64,000 nt of DNA from Allobosea sp. Leaf344 (lineage in GTDB: Bacteria; Pseudomonadota; Alphaproteobacteria; Rhizobiales; Beijerinckiaceae), in contig NZ_LMRT01000014.1 of the NCBI RefSeq assembly GCF_001426225.1, positions 606,318 through 670,317 on the forward strand, written 5' to 3'. Below the pieces are notes generated by a model. It worked only from the letters and a program-made list of their open reading frames with translations. It made no database searches and was not told where the DNA came from. Of this stretch, positions 44,859 through 54,880 are shown in pieces; position 1 is the first letter of the stretch; the number at the start of each line of letters is the position of its first letter. Both the position numbers and the translations under genes were made by a program.

Positions 44859-45842
44859 ATGTCGAGCCTGTCACGTCGTTCATGGCTGCTGGTTGCCGCC
44901 GCAAGCGCTGCCGTTCTGGGAGCCGCCCCGGCCTTGGCGCAAACCTGGCCGGCGCGCAACATCACCTGGATCGTGCCCTTCCCGGCCGGCGGCGGCACCG
45001 ATGCCTTCGCGCGGCCGCTGGCGGCGCAGCTGGAGCAGCAGCTCGGCCAGCGCATCATCCTGGAGAACCGCGCCGGAGCCGGCGGCACGGTCGGTGCCGC
45101 CGCCGCCGCCAAGGCCGCGCCCGACGGCTATACCTTCTTCGTCGGAGCCGCCCACCACACCATCGCGCCGGCGCTCTACCCCCGGCTCGACTATAATATC
45201 GAGAAGGACTTCATCCCCGTCGCAGTCATCGCGCAGCCGCCCCAGGTGATCGTCGCCCATCCCGAGAAGGTGCAGGCGAAGACGCTGAAGGAGCTGATCG
45301 ATTTCGCCACCAAGAACCCGGACAAGCTGAACTACGCCTCCGCCGGCAACGGCACCACCCATCATCTGGCTGGCGAATTGTTCAAGCTGTCGAGCAAATC
45401 CAGCCTGACCCATGTGCCCTATCGCGGCGCCGGCCCGGCCATGCAGGATCTCCTGGCCGGCCAGGTCGACCTGATGTTCGACGGGCTCGGCACCTCGGCG
45501 CCGCAGATCCAGGGCGGCCGCCTGCGCGGCCTCGCGGTGGCGGCGGCGGAGCGGTCGCCGGCCATCCCGGACGTGCCGACGGCGAAGGAGGCCGGGCTCG
45601 AAGGCTATGAGGTCTCGACCTGGTACGCGCTCTGGGCGCCGAAAGGCACCCCCGCCGAGGTGGTGACCAAGATGCGGGCGGAGGTCGCCAAGGCGCTGCA
45701 GTCGCCGATGATCGACGCTGCCTGGCAGAAGAGCGGCTCGCCGATCCCGACGCTCTCCGGCGATGAATTCGGCAAATTCGTCAGCTCCGAGGTCGCGCGC
45801 TGGGGCAAGGTCGTCAGCGAGGCCAAGGTCAAGCTCGACTGA
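44859..45842 (+). CDS. tripartite tricarboxylate transporter substrate-binding protein (Bug family)
   Basis: Periplasmic binding protein of 327 residues. Signal peptide (RRSWLLVAAASAAVLGAAPALA) then ITWIVPFPAGGGTDAFAR, the Bug-family start. Further segments (VPYRGAGPAMQDLLAGQVDLMFD, GLAVAAAERSPAIPDVPT) match. No TctA/TctB membrane genes or regulators lie beside it, so it is an orphan of the kind found in many copies in Bosea- and Burkholderia-like bacteria. The ligand is unknown. GGGAGGAA lies before the ATG at 44859. Confidence 0.92.
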   Translation: MSSLSRRSWLLVAAASAAVLGAAPALAQTWPARNITWIVPFPAGGGTDAFARPLAAQLEQQLGQRIILENRAGAGGTVGAAAAAKAAPDGYTFFVGAAHHTIAPALYPRLDYNIEKDFIPVAVIAQPPQVIVAHPEKVQAKTLKELIDFATKNPDKLNYASAGNGTTHHLAGELFKLSSKSSLTHVPYRGAGPAMQDLLAGQVDLMFDGLGTSAPQIQGGRLRGLAVAAAERSPAIPDVPTAKEAGLEGYEVSTWYALWAPKGTPAEVVTKMRAEVAKALQSPMIDAAWQKSGSPIPTLSGDEFGKFVSSEVARWGKVVSEAKVKLD

Positions 45843-45849
45843 GCCTGCC

Positions 45850-46413
45850 TCACCCCGAGAGGTGATCGTCCCCCTCGCCCGTGCCGTCGATGACGGCGCG
45901 GGCGATCTGCATGGAGAAGCCGGCGCGGGCCATGGCGGCGAGGTGCTTCTGGCGGTTCGCCGTCCTGTCCTTGCCGCTCCAGGGGCCGAGCCGCTTGCGC
46001 TGGGCGGCCCTGCGCGCTGCCGCCAGCTCCTCCTCCGGCGTCGCGGCGCTATGGGCCTCGACGAGTTCGCGTGAGACCCCCTTGGCGCCGAGCTTGGCCG
46101 CCACCGCCCGCGAGGATTGCCCGCGCCGGCGCAGGCTTGCAGCCCTTGCTTCGGCGAAGCGCCGATCGTCGACCAGGCCGGACGAGACGCAGCGCGCGAC
46201 CACCTCGTCGAGCAGCGCGTCGAATTCGCCGGGCTCGCCGCCGTGATGGCGGCAGCTCGCCACCACCTTGCGCCGCAGCACGCTGCGCAGCTGGGCGGCG
46301 GGCGCGGCATAGCGTTCGAGATAATGCAGCGCCGCCCTCTGCAGGTAATCGGCGGTGATCCGCCGCGGCGCCTTGCGCTGGCGCGGCCCCTGTGGCGCCT
46401 CCCCGCCCTCCAC
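45850..46413 (-). CDS. recX: RecX family regulatory protein
   Basis: Modulator of RecA filaments, 187 residues. The three-helix repeats are seen as YLQRAALHYLERYAAPAAQLRSVL, LLDEVVARCVSSGLVDDRRFAEARAASLRRRGQSSRAVAAKL and the C-terminal AMARAGFSMQIARAVI. The start is GTG at 46413 or TTG at 46419; the latter overlaps the ArfB stop codon. No recA gene lies nearby. Convergent with the Bug gene, 7 bases apart. Confidence 0.85.
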   Translation of the reverse strand: MEGGEAPQGPRQRKAPRRITADYLQRAALHYLERYAAPAAQLRSVLRRKVVASCRHHGGEPGEFDALLDEVVARCVSSGLVDDRRFAEARAASLRRRGQSSRAVAAKLGAKGVSRELVEAHSAATPEEELAAARRAAQRKRLGPWSGKDRTANRQKHLAAMARAGFSMQIARAVIDGTGEGDDHLSG

Positions 46414-46415
46414 CG

Positions 46416-46835
46416 TCAATCCTCGGCCGGCCGCGTGCCGCGCAGACCCTTGTCGCGGCTGCGCTTCGCCTTGGATTCCAGCCGCCGCTGCTGCGAGCCA
46501 TAGGTCGGCTTCGTCGGCCGGCGCGGCTTCGGCCGCTCCGCCGCCTCGCGCAGGATGCCGAGCAGCCGTTCCAGCGCATCGGCGCGGTTGCGCTCCTGGT
46601 CCCGGAAGCGCTGCGCGACGATGACGATCACCCCGTCCTTGGTGAGTTTTTGCCCAGCGACCCGCGGCAGTTTCTCGCGGAGATGGTCCGGCAGTGCGGC
46701 GGCGGCGGCGTTGAAGCGCAGCTGCACCGCGGACGAGACCTTGTTGACGTTCTGGCCGCCCGGACCGGAGGCACGCACGAAGACCTCCTCGATCAGGCCC
46801 TCGTCGATGGCGATGGACGGCGTCACTTGAATCAT
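46416..46835 (-). CDS. arfB: alternative ribosome-rescue factor ArfB
   Basis: Class I release-factor-like peptidyl-tRNA hydrolase of 139 residues that rescues stalled ribosomes. The GGQ motif (ASGPGGQNVNKVSSAV) is near residue 27, and the basic C-terminal tail (PRRPTKPTYGSQQRRLESKAKRSRDKG) reaches the empty mRNA channel. It lacks codon-recognition domains. The stop codon overlaps the start region of recX. Confidence 0.94.
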   Translation of the reverse strand: MIQVTPSIAIDEGLIEEVFVRASGPGGQNVNKVSSAVQLRFNAAAAALPDHLREKLPRVAGQKLTKDGVIVIVAQRFRDQERNRADALERLLGILREAAERPKPRRPTKPTYGSQQRRLESKAKRSRDKGLRGTRPAED

Positions 46836-46871
46836 GGGAGGACGCTAGCTCACTTGCCGGAGAAAAGCAGC

Positions 46872-47726
46872 GTGCAGCCATCCCGCGACATCCGCCGCCT
46901 GCTCGAGATCATGGCCGCCCTGCGCACGCCCGGGACCGGCTGTCCCTGGGATCTGGAGCAGGATTTCGCGTCGATCGCACCCTATACGGTGGAGGAGGCC
47001 TATGAGGTGGCCGACGCCATCGCCCGCGGCGACCGGGTCGATCTGCGCGACGAGCTCGGCGATCTGCTGCTGCAGGTGGTGTATCACGCCAGGCTGGCGG
47101 AGGAGGAAGGCGCCTTCGCCTTCGCCGACGTCGTCGAGGGCATCACCGCCAAGATGATCCGCCGCCACCCGCATGTCTTCGGCGCGGCGCGGGATCTGAC
47201 GCCGCTGCAGGTCAAGGCGCTGTGGCACGAGATCAAGGCGCAGGAGAAAGCCGGCAAGGCGCAGGCGCGAGCCCAGGCCGGCCTGCCGCCGAAGGCGGAG
47301 GAGACGGGCGTGCTGGCCGGCGTGCCGACCGCCCTGCCCGCCCTCACCCGCGCCTGGAAGCTGCAGGCCAAGGCGGCGACGGTCGGATTCGACTGGCAGG
47401 ATGCCCGCCTCGTCCTCGACAAGATCAGGGAGGAGACGGCCGAGATCGAGGAGGCGCTGGACTCCAGGGAGATCTCGGCGATCCGCGAGGAAATCGGCGA
47501 TCTGCTCTTCGTCGTCGCCAATCTCGCCCGCCATGTCGGGGCCGATCCGGAGGGCTGCCTGCAGGCCGCCAACCTGAAATTCGAACGTCGCTTCAAGGGC
47601 ATCGAGCAGGCGCTGGAGGCCCAGGGGCGGAGTCCGGCGCAGGCCGGGCTGGAGGAGCTGGAGGCGCTCTGGCAGGCGGTCAAGCGCGCGGAGAAGCGCG
47701 ACCGCGAGACGCCGGCCGCGACCTGA
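46872..47726 (+). CDS. mazG: nucleoside triphosphate pyrophosphohydrolase MazG
   Basis: NTP pyrophosphohydrolase of 284 residues that degrades (d)NTPs including non-canonical ones. Two MazG domains, with the acidic metal-binding motifs VEEAYEVADAI ... DELGDLLLQVVYHARLAEEEG in the first, and EETAEIEEAL ... EEIGDLLFVVANLARH in the second. The GTG at 46872 is the start used, close to the divergent ArfB gene (36 bases). The HflX gene follows convergently. Confidence 0.93.
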   Translation: MQPSRDIRRLLEIMAALRTPGTGCPWDLEQDFASIAPYTVEEAYEVADAIARGDRVDLRDELGDLLLQVVYHARLAEEEGAFAFADVVEGITAKMIRRHPHVFGAARDLTPLQVKALWHEIKAQEKAGKAQARAQAGLPPKAEETGVLAGVPTALPALTRAWKLQAKAATVGFDWQDARLVLDKIREETAEIEEALDSREISAIREEIGDLLFVVANLARHVGADPEGCLQAANLKFERRFKGIEQALEAQGRSPAQAGLEELEALWQAVKRAEKRDRETPAAT

Positions 47727-47750
47727 GCGGCGCCCTGCGGGAGGCTTTCG

Positions 47751-49139
47751 TCACTCCTGCCGGATCGCCTGGGCGAAACGCGCGCCGAACGCCCCTTCCC
47801 GCTCCGGCGGCAAGCGCACCAGCAGGTCGAGCGCACCGTCCTCCGCATCCTCGCGCGCCAGGATCTCGCCATTGGCATGCAGCCACGCCAGGGATTGCCC
47901 GTCGCCGGGATCGAGCCTGAGCCGGTAGACCGGGCGGCTGCGCGCGATCCGGCTCTCGATCGCATCGGTGAGCCGCGCGATGCCGTCGCCGGTCAGCGCC
48001 GAGACGAGCACCGGCCGCGACGCCTCCGGCTTGAGCGCGGCGAGGCCGAGCTGCCGCTCGCGCTCGGGCCCGTCCAGCAGGTCGGATTTGTTCCAGACCT
48101 CGATCACCCGTTGCCCGTCATCGGGATCGATGCCGAGGTCGCGCAGGATCGCCTGGACATCGGCGGCCTGGGCCTGCGTATCCTCATGCGAGACATCGCG
48201 GACATGCAGCAGCACATCGGCTTCGATCGCGTCTTCCAGCGTGGCGCGGAAGGCCGCGACGAGCTGCGTCGGCAGATCGGAGATGAAGCCGACCGTGTCC
48301 GACAGCATGATCCGCGCGCCATGCGGCAGCTTGATCGCGCGCGCCGTCGGGTCGAGCGTGGCGAACAGCATGTCCTGCGCCAGGACCTCGGCCGATGTCA
48401 GGCGGTTGAACAGGGTCGATTTGCCGGCATTGGTGTAGCCGACCAGCGCCACCACCGGATAGGGCACGCGCTTGCGGCTGGCGCGATGCAGCGAGCGCGT
48501 CCGCTTGACGCTGTCGAGGTCGCGCTCGATCTTCGACATGCGCTCCTGGATGATGCGCCGGTCGGCCTCGATCTGCGTCTCGCCGGGACCGCCGAGAAAG
48601 CCGAAGCCGCCGCGCTGGCGCTCCAGATGGGTCCAGGACCGGACCAGCCGGCTCTTCTGGTAGTTGAGATGGGCGAGCTCGACCTGCAGCGCGCCCTCGC
48701 GCGTGCGGGCACGGCGGCCGAAGATTTCGAGGATCAGCCCGGTCCGGTCGATGACCTTGCAGCCGAACGCCTTTTCCAGGTTGCGCTGCTGCACCGGCGA
48801 GAGCGCGCAATCCATCACGACCAGGCCGATCTCCTCGATCCTGATGCGTTCGGCCAGCTCCTCGACCTTGCCCTTGCCGAGATAGGTCGCGGGGCGCAGC
48901 GCCGTGAGCAGGACCTGGATCGGCTCGACCACGGTCAGGTCGATCGCGGCCGCGAGGCCGACCGCCTCGTCCAGCCGCGCGGCGAAGGAGCGCTGATTGG
49001 TGTCGGAGGCGGCGGCTGGGCTGCGGCGCTGGACATAGGGGCCGACGACATAGGCGCGCGTATTGGCGGCGATGTCCCGTTCGATCTCGTCCAGCGGCTT
49101 GGCCGCCGGCGTCTCGCCCCCCCGGCTCTTGCCGGCCAT
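47751..49139 (-). CDS. hflX: ribosome-splitting GTPase HflX
   Basis: GTPase of 462 residues that binds the large ribosomal subunit. N-terminal HflX domain with the [25 protein letters not shown] segment, coiled coil, then the G domain with [29 protein letters not shown] and the NKSD motif. The hfq-hflX order is conserved in proteobacteria; the hflX ATG lies only 5 bases after hfq. Confidence 0.95.
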   Translation of the reverse strand: MAGKSRGGETPAAKPLDEIERDIAANTRAYVVGPYVQRRSPAAASDTNQRSFAARLDEAVGLAAAIDLTVVEPIQVLLTALRPATYLGKGKVEELAERIRIEEIGLVVMDCALSPVQQRNLEKAFGCKVIDRTGLILEIFGRRARTREGALQVELAHLNYQKSRLVRSWTHLERQRGGFGFLGGPGETQIEADRRIIQERMSKIERDLDSVKRTRSLHRASRKRVPYPVVALVGYTNAGKSTLFNRLTSAEVLAQDMLFATLDPTARAIKLPHGARIMLSDTVGFISDLPTQLVAAFRATLEDAIEADVLLHVRDVSHEDTQAQAADVQAILRDLGIDPDDGQRVIEVWNKSDLLDGPERERQLGLAALKPEASRPVLVSALTGDGIARLTDAIESRIARSRPVYRLRLDPGDGQSLAWLHANGEILAREDAEDGALDLLVRLPPEREGAFGARFAQAIRQE

Positions 49140-49144
49140 GCGCG

Positions 49145-49393
49145 TCAGGCCTTGTCCTGTTCCTCGGGCTCGAAGAGCTGCACCGGATGGCCCGGCATGA
49201 TCGTCGAGATGGCGTGCTTGTAGACCAGCTGCGAATGCCCGTCGCGGCGCAGCAGCACGCAGAAATTATCGAACCAGGTGACGACGCCCTGCAGCTTGAC
49301 GCCGTTGACGAGGAAGATCGTCAGCGGGATTTTCTGCTTCCGGACGTGGTTGAGGAAGGTATCCTGTAGGTTTTGAGCCCGCTCTGCGGCCAT
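49145..49393 (-). CDS. hfq: RNA chaperone Hfq
   Basis: Sm-like RNA-binding protein of 82 residues. The Sm1 segment [23 protein letters not shown] and Sm2 segment [10 protein letters not shown] are present. Acts with small regulatory RNAs. The C-terminal tail is short, as in other alphaproteobacteria. The ATG at 49393 is chosen; the 210-base gap to ntrX probably holds its own promoter, marked by the palindrome at 49508-49522. Confidence 0.96.
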   Translation of the reverse strand: MAAERAQNLQDTFLNHVRKQKIPLTIFLVNGVKLQGVVTWFDNFCVLLRRDGHSQLVYKHAISTIMPGHPVQLFEPEEQDKA

Positions 49394-49507
49394 GATGAAC
49401 CCCTGTTGTTGGGACCGCTCGTCGCTTGCGAGCCGCGGTCCAATTCGCCCCGTTGACGCTACCGCTTTGCGGCGCGCGGTCGGAGCACCGACACGCCCTA
49501 TTAGATC

Positions 49508-49522
49508 GTGGTGTCGCACCAC
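49508..49522. promoter_or_regulatory. palindrome in the hfq promoter region
   Basis: GTGGTG-TCG-CACCAC at 49508-49522 is a perfect 6-3-6 dyad. On the - strand it lies between a TTGCTT (49530-49525) and TCTAAT-like element, so a bound protein would block hfq transcription. It is the only strong dyad in the ntrX-hfq gap. Motif role is inference. Confidence 0.4.
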
Positions 49523-49603
49523 AAAGCAAGGCCGTTCCGGGCCGCAGCGCAGCCCGCAACCCCGCGTATTGTGCAGGTGCACATGCGCGCCAGGCTTGGC
49601 GGC

Positions 49604-50971
49604 TCAGCCGACGCCGAGCGATTTCAGTTTGCGGTGCAGCGCCGAGCGCTCCATGCCGATGAACTCGGCGGTGCGCGAGATGTTGCCCGAGAACCGCGCG
49701 ATCTGCGCCATCAGATATTCGCGCTCGAAGATCTCGCGGGCATCGCGCAGGGGCAGGCTCATCAGCCGCTCGCCGCCGGAGCCCGACGGGGTGCTCGGCA
49801 CCATGGCGCCGACCTCGGCCGGCAGCATGTCGATGGTGATCTCCGCATTGGGATCGCCATGGGTGAGGATCATCAGCCTCTCCACATTGTTGCGCAGCTC
49901 GCGAACGTTGCCCGGCCATTCATGCGACTGCAGTACCGCCATGGCGTCCGAGCCGATCCGCCGCTTCGGCAGGCCGGTGGCGACCGAGATCTGGTCCATG
50001 AAGAAATCGATCAGCTCCGGCACGTCCTCGCGCCGCTCCGACAGCGCCGGCACGCGGATCGGGACGACGCTGAGGCGGTGGTAGAGATCCTCGCGGAAAT
50101 GGCCGTCGGCGATCAGCCTGGCGAGGTCGCGGCTGCTCGACGAGATGATCCGGACATCGACATGGACGCGCGTGACGCCGCCGACGCGCTGGAAATTCTG
50201 GTCGACCAGAACGCGCAGGATGCGGTTCTGCGTCTCGCGCGGCATGTCGCCGATCTCGTCGATGTAGAGCGAGCCGCCATGCGCCTCCTCGAGCGCGCCG
50301 ACGCGGCGCGAACGCCCCTCCCCGCCCTCGATGCCGAACAGCTCCTCCTCCATCGTCTCGGGCGTGATGGTGGCGGCGTTGATGACGATGAACGGCGCGG
50401 AAGAACGGCTCGAGGCCTCGTGCAGCGTGCGCGCCGCCAGCTCCTTGCCGCAGCCGGGCTCGCCCGTGATCAGCACACGGGCATTGGTCGGCGCCACCCG
50501 CTCGATGGTCTGGCGCAGCTGGTTGACCGTGGTCGAGCGGCCGACGATCCGGCTGGCCTGGACCGAGCGCGTCTTCAGCTCGCGCACCTCGCGGCGCAGG
50601 CGCGAGGCCTCCAGCGCCCGCTCCGCCACGAGGACGAGCCGGTCCGCCTTGAACGGCTTCTCGATGAAGTCATAGGCGCCGCTCTTGATCGCCGAGACCG
50701 CGGTCTCGATGTTGCCGTGGCCGGAGATCATCACCACGGCGAGATCGGGATGGCTTTCCTTGATCAGCTCCAGCACCTGCAGCCCGTCGAGCCGGCTGCC
50801 CTGCAGCCAGATGTCCAGGAAAACGAGGTTCGGCCGGCGCGCCGCGATGGCGGCGAGCGCCTCGTCGGCGGAGCCCGCCTTGCGCGTGCGGTAGCCTTCG
50901 TCCTCGAGCAGGCCTGCGACCAGTTCGCGGATATCGGCCTCGTCGTCCACGACAAGAATATCGGCGCTCAT
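49604..50971 (-). CDS. ntrX: response regulator NtrX lacking the sigma-54 contact loop
   Basis: Response regulator of 455 residues: receiver domain with phospho-acceptor Asp53, AAA+ domain with GEPGCGKE and DEIGDMP, and a C-terminal Fis-type helix-turn-helix (FSGNISRTAEFIGMERSALHRKLKSLG). The GAFTGA loop that binds sigma-54, seen in NtrC of this window, is replaced by EGGEGRSRRVGALEE. NtrX of this type in other alphaproteobacteria also lacks it and acts with the housekeeping sigma factor or as a repressor. It is the partner of NtrY, whose stop codon overlaps the NtrX start as ATGA. Confidence 0.94.
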   Translation of the reverse strand: MSADILVVDDEADIRELVAGLLEDEGYRTRKAGSADEALAAIAARRPNLVFLDIWLQGSRLDGLQVLELIKESHPDLAVVMISGHGNIETAVSAIKSGAYDFIEKPFKADRLVLVAERALEASRLRREVRELKTRSVQASRIVGRSTTVNQLRQTIERVAPTNARVLITGEPGCGKELAARTLHEASSRSSAPFIVINAATITPETMEEELFGIEGGEGRSRRVGALEEAHGGSLYIDEIGDMPRETQNRILRVLVDQNFQRVGGVTRVHVDVRIISSSSRDLARLIADGHFREDLYHRLSVVPIRVPALSERREDVPELIDFFMDQISVATGLPKRRIGSDAMAVLQSHEWPGNVRELRNNVERLMILTHGDPNAEITIDMLPAEVGAMVPSTPSGSGGERLMSLPLRDAREIFEREYLMAQIARFSGNISRTAEFIGMERSALHRKLKSLGVG

Positions 50972-53358
50972 GCGGTAACCCCATCCTGCTTGTTCGTGCT
51001 GCCCCGGCCGGCGAGGCGCTCATCGCCCGTGCGGGCGTCTGCGGCGCCGTCCGCGGCGTCTTCGGGTCCATCTTCGGGGAACCAGAGGCGGACCCGGGCA
51101 CCGCGGCCGCCCTTGTCGGCATCGGGCCTGTCGAGCAGGTCGATGCCGCCCCCATGATCCTCGAGAATCTTGCCGACGATGGCGAGACCGAGCCCGGTGC
51201 CGCCTTCCCGCGTCGTCATATAGGGCTCCAGCAGCTTCTGCCGTTGGTCGGCCGGCAGGCCTTTGCCATTGTCGATCACGTCGATGACGATCCGGCCATT
51301 GGCGCGGCGCTCGAACACCACGTCGATGCGGCCCTCGCCGCGCTCCTCCATGGGGATCGCCGCGATCGCCTCGGTCGCGTTCTTGATGACGTTGGTCAGC
51401 GCCTGCGACATCAGGCGCCGGTCGAACTGCGCCCGCACCGGCTCCGCCGGCAGGTTCTCGGTGATCGTCAGCTCGGGATTGCCGACCCGCATCAGGAAGA
51501 TGATCTGGCGCACCGTCTCGACGATGTCGTCGCGCTCCAGCGAGGGCTTGGGCATCCGCGCGAAGGAGGAGAACTCGTCGACCATCCGCCGGATATCCTC
51601 GACCTGGCGGACGATGGTCGCGGTACACTGGTCGAAGATCTCCTTGTCGTCGACGATGACGCGGCCGAATTTGCGGCGGATGCGCTCGGCCGAGAGCTGG
51701 ATCGGCGTCAGCGGATTCTTGATCTCATGCGCGATGCGCCGCGCGACATCGGCCCAGGCCGCGGTGCGCTGCGCCGAGACGAGATCGGTGATGTCGTCGA
51801 GCGTTACGACCAGCCCGCCGCCGGAGCCCTCGCCCTCGCGCACCGCCCGGACATTGACCATGCGGTCCTGCCCGTCGCGGGTGATGGCGATCTGGCCCGC
51901 GCTCTGGCGCTGGCGCCCATGCAGCGCCTCCGCCACGAAGACCGCGATCTCCGGCGCGACCTCGCCGATCGGCTCGCCCAAGATGCGGCCGCCCGCCCCC
52001 AGCAGCAGCTCGGCCGAGCGGTTGATGATGGTGATATGCCCGTCGCCATCCAGGCTGAGGACGCCCGACGACACGCCCGAGAGCACCGTCTCGGTGAAGC
52101 GACGCCGCCGGTCGATCACCTCGCTCGCCGTCACCAGCCCGTCGCGCTGGCGGCGCAGCTCCGCGGTCATCTTGTTGAAGGTCTCGCCGAGATGGGCGAG
52201 GTCGCCCTCCGCCCGCCGGATCGGCACCTGGACGTAGAAATTGCCGCTGGAGACCTGGTCGGTCGCGTGGATCATCCGGCGGATCGGCGCCACCAGCCCG
52301 TTCGCGAAGCTCAGGCCGAGCCAGACGGCCGACAGCAGCAGGATCACCGCGATCAGCGCATACATCGAGGCGAAGGCGATCTGCACGCCCTTGCGGCGGG
52401 CGTCGATGGCGAGATATTCGACCGCCGCGCCGCGCGCCACCGCGGGGAAGTCGACCGCCAGCGGGTCGACCTCGCGGGCGATGTGGAGATAGCCGTTCTC
52501 ATAGGCCGGCAGTTTCACCAGCGCCCCGAAGATCCGGCCGGATTCCGGCACGATGCAGATCGGCTCCGGCGCCGATTGCGCGTCGCTGAAGGCGGCTTCG
52601 TCGGGTTTGGGCGCATCCCGCAGCACGTCGATATTGGCGCGCACGATCACCGTGTCCGGCGGGCTCATGATCGCCGCGACCGGTACGCCGAGCGCCGTGG
52701 CGCGCACGGTCATGAAATTCTCGAACCATTTCCGGTCGACGTCGAAGGCCGGCTTGGCGCGCGTCAGATCATCGGCCAGCAGCCGGATCTCGCGGCCGAG
52801 CGATTTGCACTGGCCGGCGGCATAGGCATCGGCGACCTCGACCGATTTGAAGATCGCATCGCGCATCCGGTCGGAGAACCAGGGCTCCAGCCCGCGCTCG
52901 ATCGTCACCGTGGCGATGACGGCGACGAGGATCGCCGGCAGCGTCGCGATGATGCTGAACAGCCCGACGATGCGCACATGCAGCCCCGCCGCGGCCGCCC
53001 CCGCCCGGCGCGCCCGGATCAGCACGGCGGTCTCCAGCGCGACGATGATCAGCAGCAGGAGAATCAGCAGCGCGTTGAGGATGAAGACGCCGACGACGAC
53101 CTCATGCACCGGCGCGATCGGCGTGACGCCCGACAGCACCAGGAAGGTGACCAGCGCCGAAACCAGCGCGAAGGTGACGACCGTGGCGCCGACCCAGCCG
53201 GAAACGCGCCGCGGCGTCTCGTCGCCGCGCGGCATGATCCGGCCATCGGTGGCATTGCTCGTCACGGTCCAGAACCACTCCTCGGGCAACTCCGGGACTC
53301 GGAGCCGCTGCGCGCGCCACTGATGCGCCGCCGCAACGGTGTTGTCAAAATATGACAT
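50968..53358 (-). CDS. ntrY: sensor histidine kinase NtrY
   Basis: Membrane-bound kinase of about 796 residues that responds to nitrogen or redox state. Three or four N-terminal helices, a periplasmic sensing region, a fourth helix (VILLLSAVWLGLSF), HAMP, PAS (SGVLSLDGDGHITIINRSAELLLG), then the kinase core with His544 in [12 protein letters not shown] and the N/G boxes (QALTNVIKNATEAI, DNGKGLP, GTGLGLAIV). The ATG at 53358 is used; an internal ATG at 53235 is possible. Operon with ntrB, ntrC and ntrX. Confidence 0.93.
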   Translation of the reverse strand: MSYFDNTVAAAHQWRAQRLRVPELPEEWFWTVTSNATDGRIMPRGDETPRRVSGWVGATVVTFALVSALVTFLVLSGVTPIAPVHEVVVGVFILNALLILLLLIIVALETAVLIRARRAGAAAAGLHVRIVGLFSIIATLPAILVAVIATVTIERGLEPWFSDRMRDAIFKSVEVADAYAAGQCKSLGREIRLLADDLTRAKPAFDVDRKWFENFMTVRATALGVPVAAIMSPPDTVIVRANIDVLRDAPKPDEAAFSDAQSAPEPICIVPESGRIFGALVKLPAYENGYLHIAREVDPLAVDFPAVARGAAVEYLAIDARRKGVQIAFASMYALIAVILLLSAVWLGLSFANGLVAPIRRMIHATDQVSSGNFYVQVPIRRAEGDLAHLGETFNKMTAELRRQRDGLVTASEVIDRRRRFTETVLSGVSSGVLSLDGDGHITIINRSAELLLGAGGRILGEPIGEVAPEIAVFVAEALHGRQRQSAGQIAITRDGQDRMVNVRAVREGEGSGGGLVVTLDDITDLVSAQRTAAWADVARRIAHEIKNPLTPIQLSAERIRRKFGRVIVDDKEIFDQCTATIVRQVEDIRRMVDEFSSFARMPKPSLERDDIVETVRQIIFLMRVGNPELTITENLPAEPVRAQFDRRLMSQALTNVIKNATEAIAAIPMEERGEGRIDVVFERRANGRIVIDVIDNGKGLPADQRQKLLEPYMTTREGGTGLGLAIVGKILEDHGGGIDLLDRPDADKGGRGARVRLWFPEDGPEDAADGAADARTGDERLAGRGSTNKQDGVTA

Positions 53359-53412
53359 GCCCAAGGCAGCATCCGGCCTCGGCCTCTCCTCCCCTTCGAG
53401 AGGGCGCCCTCC

Positions 53413-54861
53413 TCAGCGCGGCGAGCGGACGACCTGCATGTCGAGCTCGCGGATCTTCTTGCGCAGCGTGTTACGGTTCAGGCCCAGGAGCTCGGCGGCG
53501 CGGATCTGGTTGCCGCGCGTCGCCGCCAGCGCCGCGGCGATCAGCGGCGGCTCGACCTCGCGCAGGATGCGGTGATACAGACCCGGCGGCGGGATGTTGT
53601 CGCCGAAACCGACGAAATACTGCCCGAGATGACGCTCCACCGAGCCCGACAGGGTCTCCGAGCGTTCCGGCGCCGTCGCCCCCGAAAAGCTCGCAGGGGC
53701 CGAGGCCGGCTGCAGTTCCGCCTCGACGATCGGCGCGGTGATCGTCTCCTGCGGGTAGAGCGCGGCGAGGCGGCGCACCAGATTTTCGAGCTCGCGGACA
53801 TTGCCGGGCCAGCGATACCGCCGCATCACGTCCATCGCCTCGGAATCGACCTGCTTGCGCGGCAAGCCCTCCTTCTCGACCAGCTGGAAGAAATGCCGGA
53901 CGAGATCGGGAATATCCTCGACGCGCTCGCGCAGGGGCGGCAGGCGGATCGGCACCACGTTCAGCCGGAAGAACAGATCCTCGCGGAACAGCCCCTGGGC
54001 GATCGAGATGCGCAGGTCCTTGTTGGTCGCCGCGACGATCCGGACATTGGTCTTGATCGGGGTGCGGCCGCCCACCGTGGTGTATTCGCCCTGCTGCAGC
54101 ACGCGCAGCAGCCGCGTCTGGGCCTCCATCGGCATGTCGCCGATCTCGTCCAGGAACAGCGTTCCGCCCTCGGCCTGCTCGAAGCGCCCGGAGGAGCGGG
54201 TCAGTGCCCCGGTGAAAGCGCCCTTCTCATGGCCGAACAATTCGGACTCGATCAGGTCCTTCGGGATCGCCGCCATGTTGATCGCGACGAAGGGCCCGTT
54301 CTTGCGCTTGCCGTAATCATGCAGCGCGCGGGCGACCAGCTCCTTGCCGGTCCCGGATTCGCCGTTGATCATCACCGTCAGGTCGATCGGCATCAGCCGC
54401 GCCAGAGCGCGATAGACGTCCTGCATCGCCTGCGACCGGCCGATCAGCGGGATGTCGTCCGGCTCGCTCGCATTTGCGCGTCCGCCATCGCCGCGCGGGC
54501 GGGACAAGGCGCGGCCGACGATGGCGACGAGCTCCTTCAGGTCGAAGGGCTTCGGCAGATATTCATAGGCACCGCGCTCCGAGGCCTTGATCGCGGTCAT
54601 GAAGGTGTTCTGCGCGCTCATCACGATGATCGGCAGATCGGGCCGGACGCGCTTGATCCGGGGCAGGAGATCGAAGGCATTGCCGTCCGGCATCACCACA
54701 TCGGTGATGATCAGGTCGCCGAGCCCCTGCGCCGCCCAGGTCCACAGCGTCGCCGCCTGGCCCGTGGTGCGCACCTCATATCCCGCCCGGGCCAGGGCCT
54801 GGTTGAGGACGGTCCGGATCGCCGCATCATCATCCGCGACAAGAATGTTTCCGCTCGGCAT
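53413..54861 (-). CDS. ntrC: nitrogen regulator NtrC
   Basis: Sigma-54 activator of 482 residues. The receiver domain has Asp54; the AAA+ domain has GESGTGKE, the complete GAFTGA loop ([13 protein letters not shown]) and LDEIGDMP; a Fis-like DNA-binding domain closes the protein. Activates nitrogen assimilation genes when phosphorylated by NtrB. It lies directly after ntrB on the same strand, 19 bases apart. Confidence 0.96.
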   Translation of the reverse strand: MPSGNILVADDDAAIRTVLNQALARAGYEVRTTGQAATLWTWAAQGLGDLIITDVVMPDGNAFDLLPRIKRVRPDLPIIVMSAQNTFMTAIKASERGAYEYLPKPFDLKELVAIVGRALSRPRGDGGRANASEPDDIPLIGRSQAMQDVYRALARLMPIDLTVMINGESGTGKELVARALHDYGKRKNGPFVAINMAAIPKDLIESELFGHEKGAFTGALTRSSGRFEQAEGGTLFLDEIGDMPMEAQTRLLRVLQQGEYTTVGGRTPIKTNVRIVAATNKDLRISIAQGLFREDLFFRLNVVPIRLPPLRERVEDIPDLVRHFFQLVEKEGLPRKQVDSEAMDVMRRYRWPGNVRELENLVRRLAALYPQETITAPIVEAELQPASAPASFSGATAPERSETLSGSVERHLGQYFVGFGDNIPPPGLYHRILREVEPPLIAAALAATRGNQIRAAELLGLNRNTLRKKIRELDMQVVRSPR

Positions 54862-54880
54862 TCACTCTGTCCTGTAGGCC

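Noticed and set aside
51154-53355. Open frame of 733 codons on the + strand
   Set aside because: Antisense of ntrY; residue composition typical of a GC-rich shadow frame.
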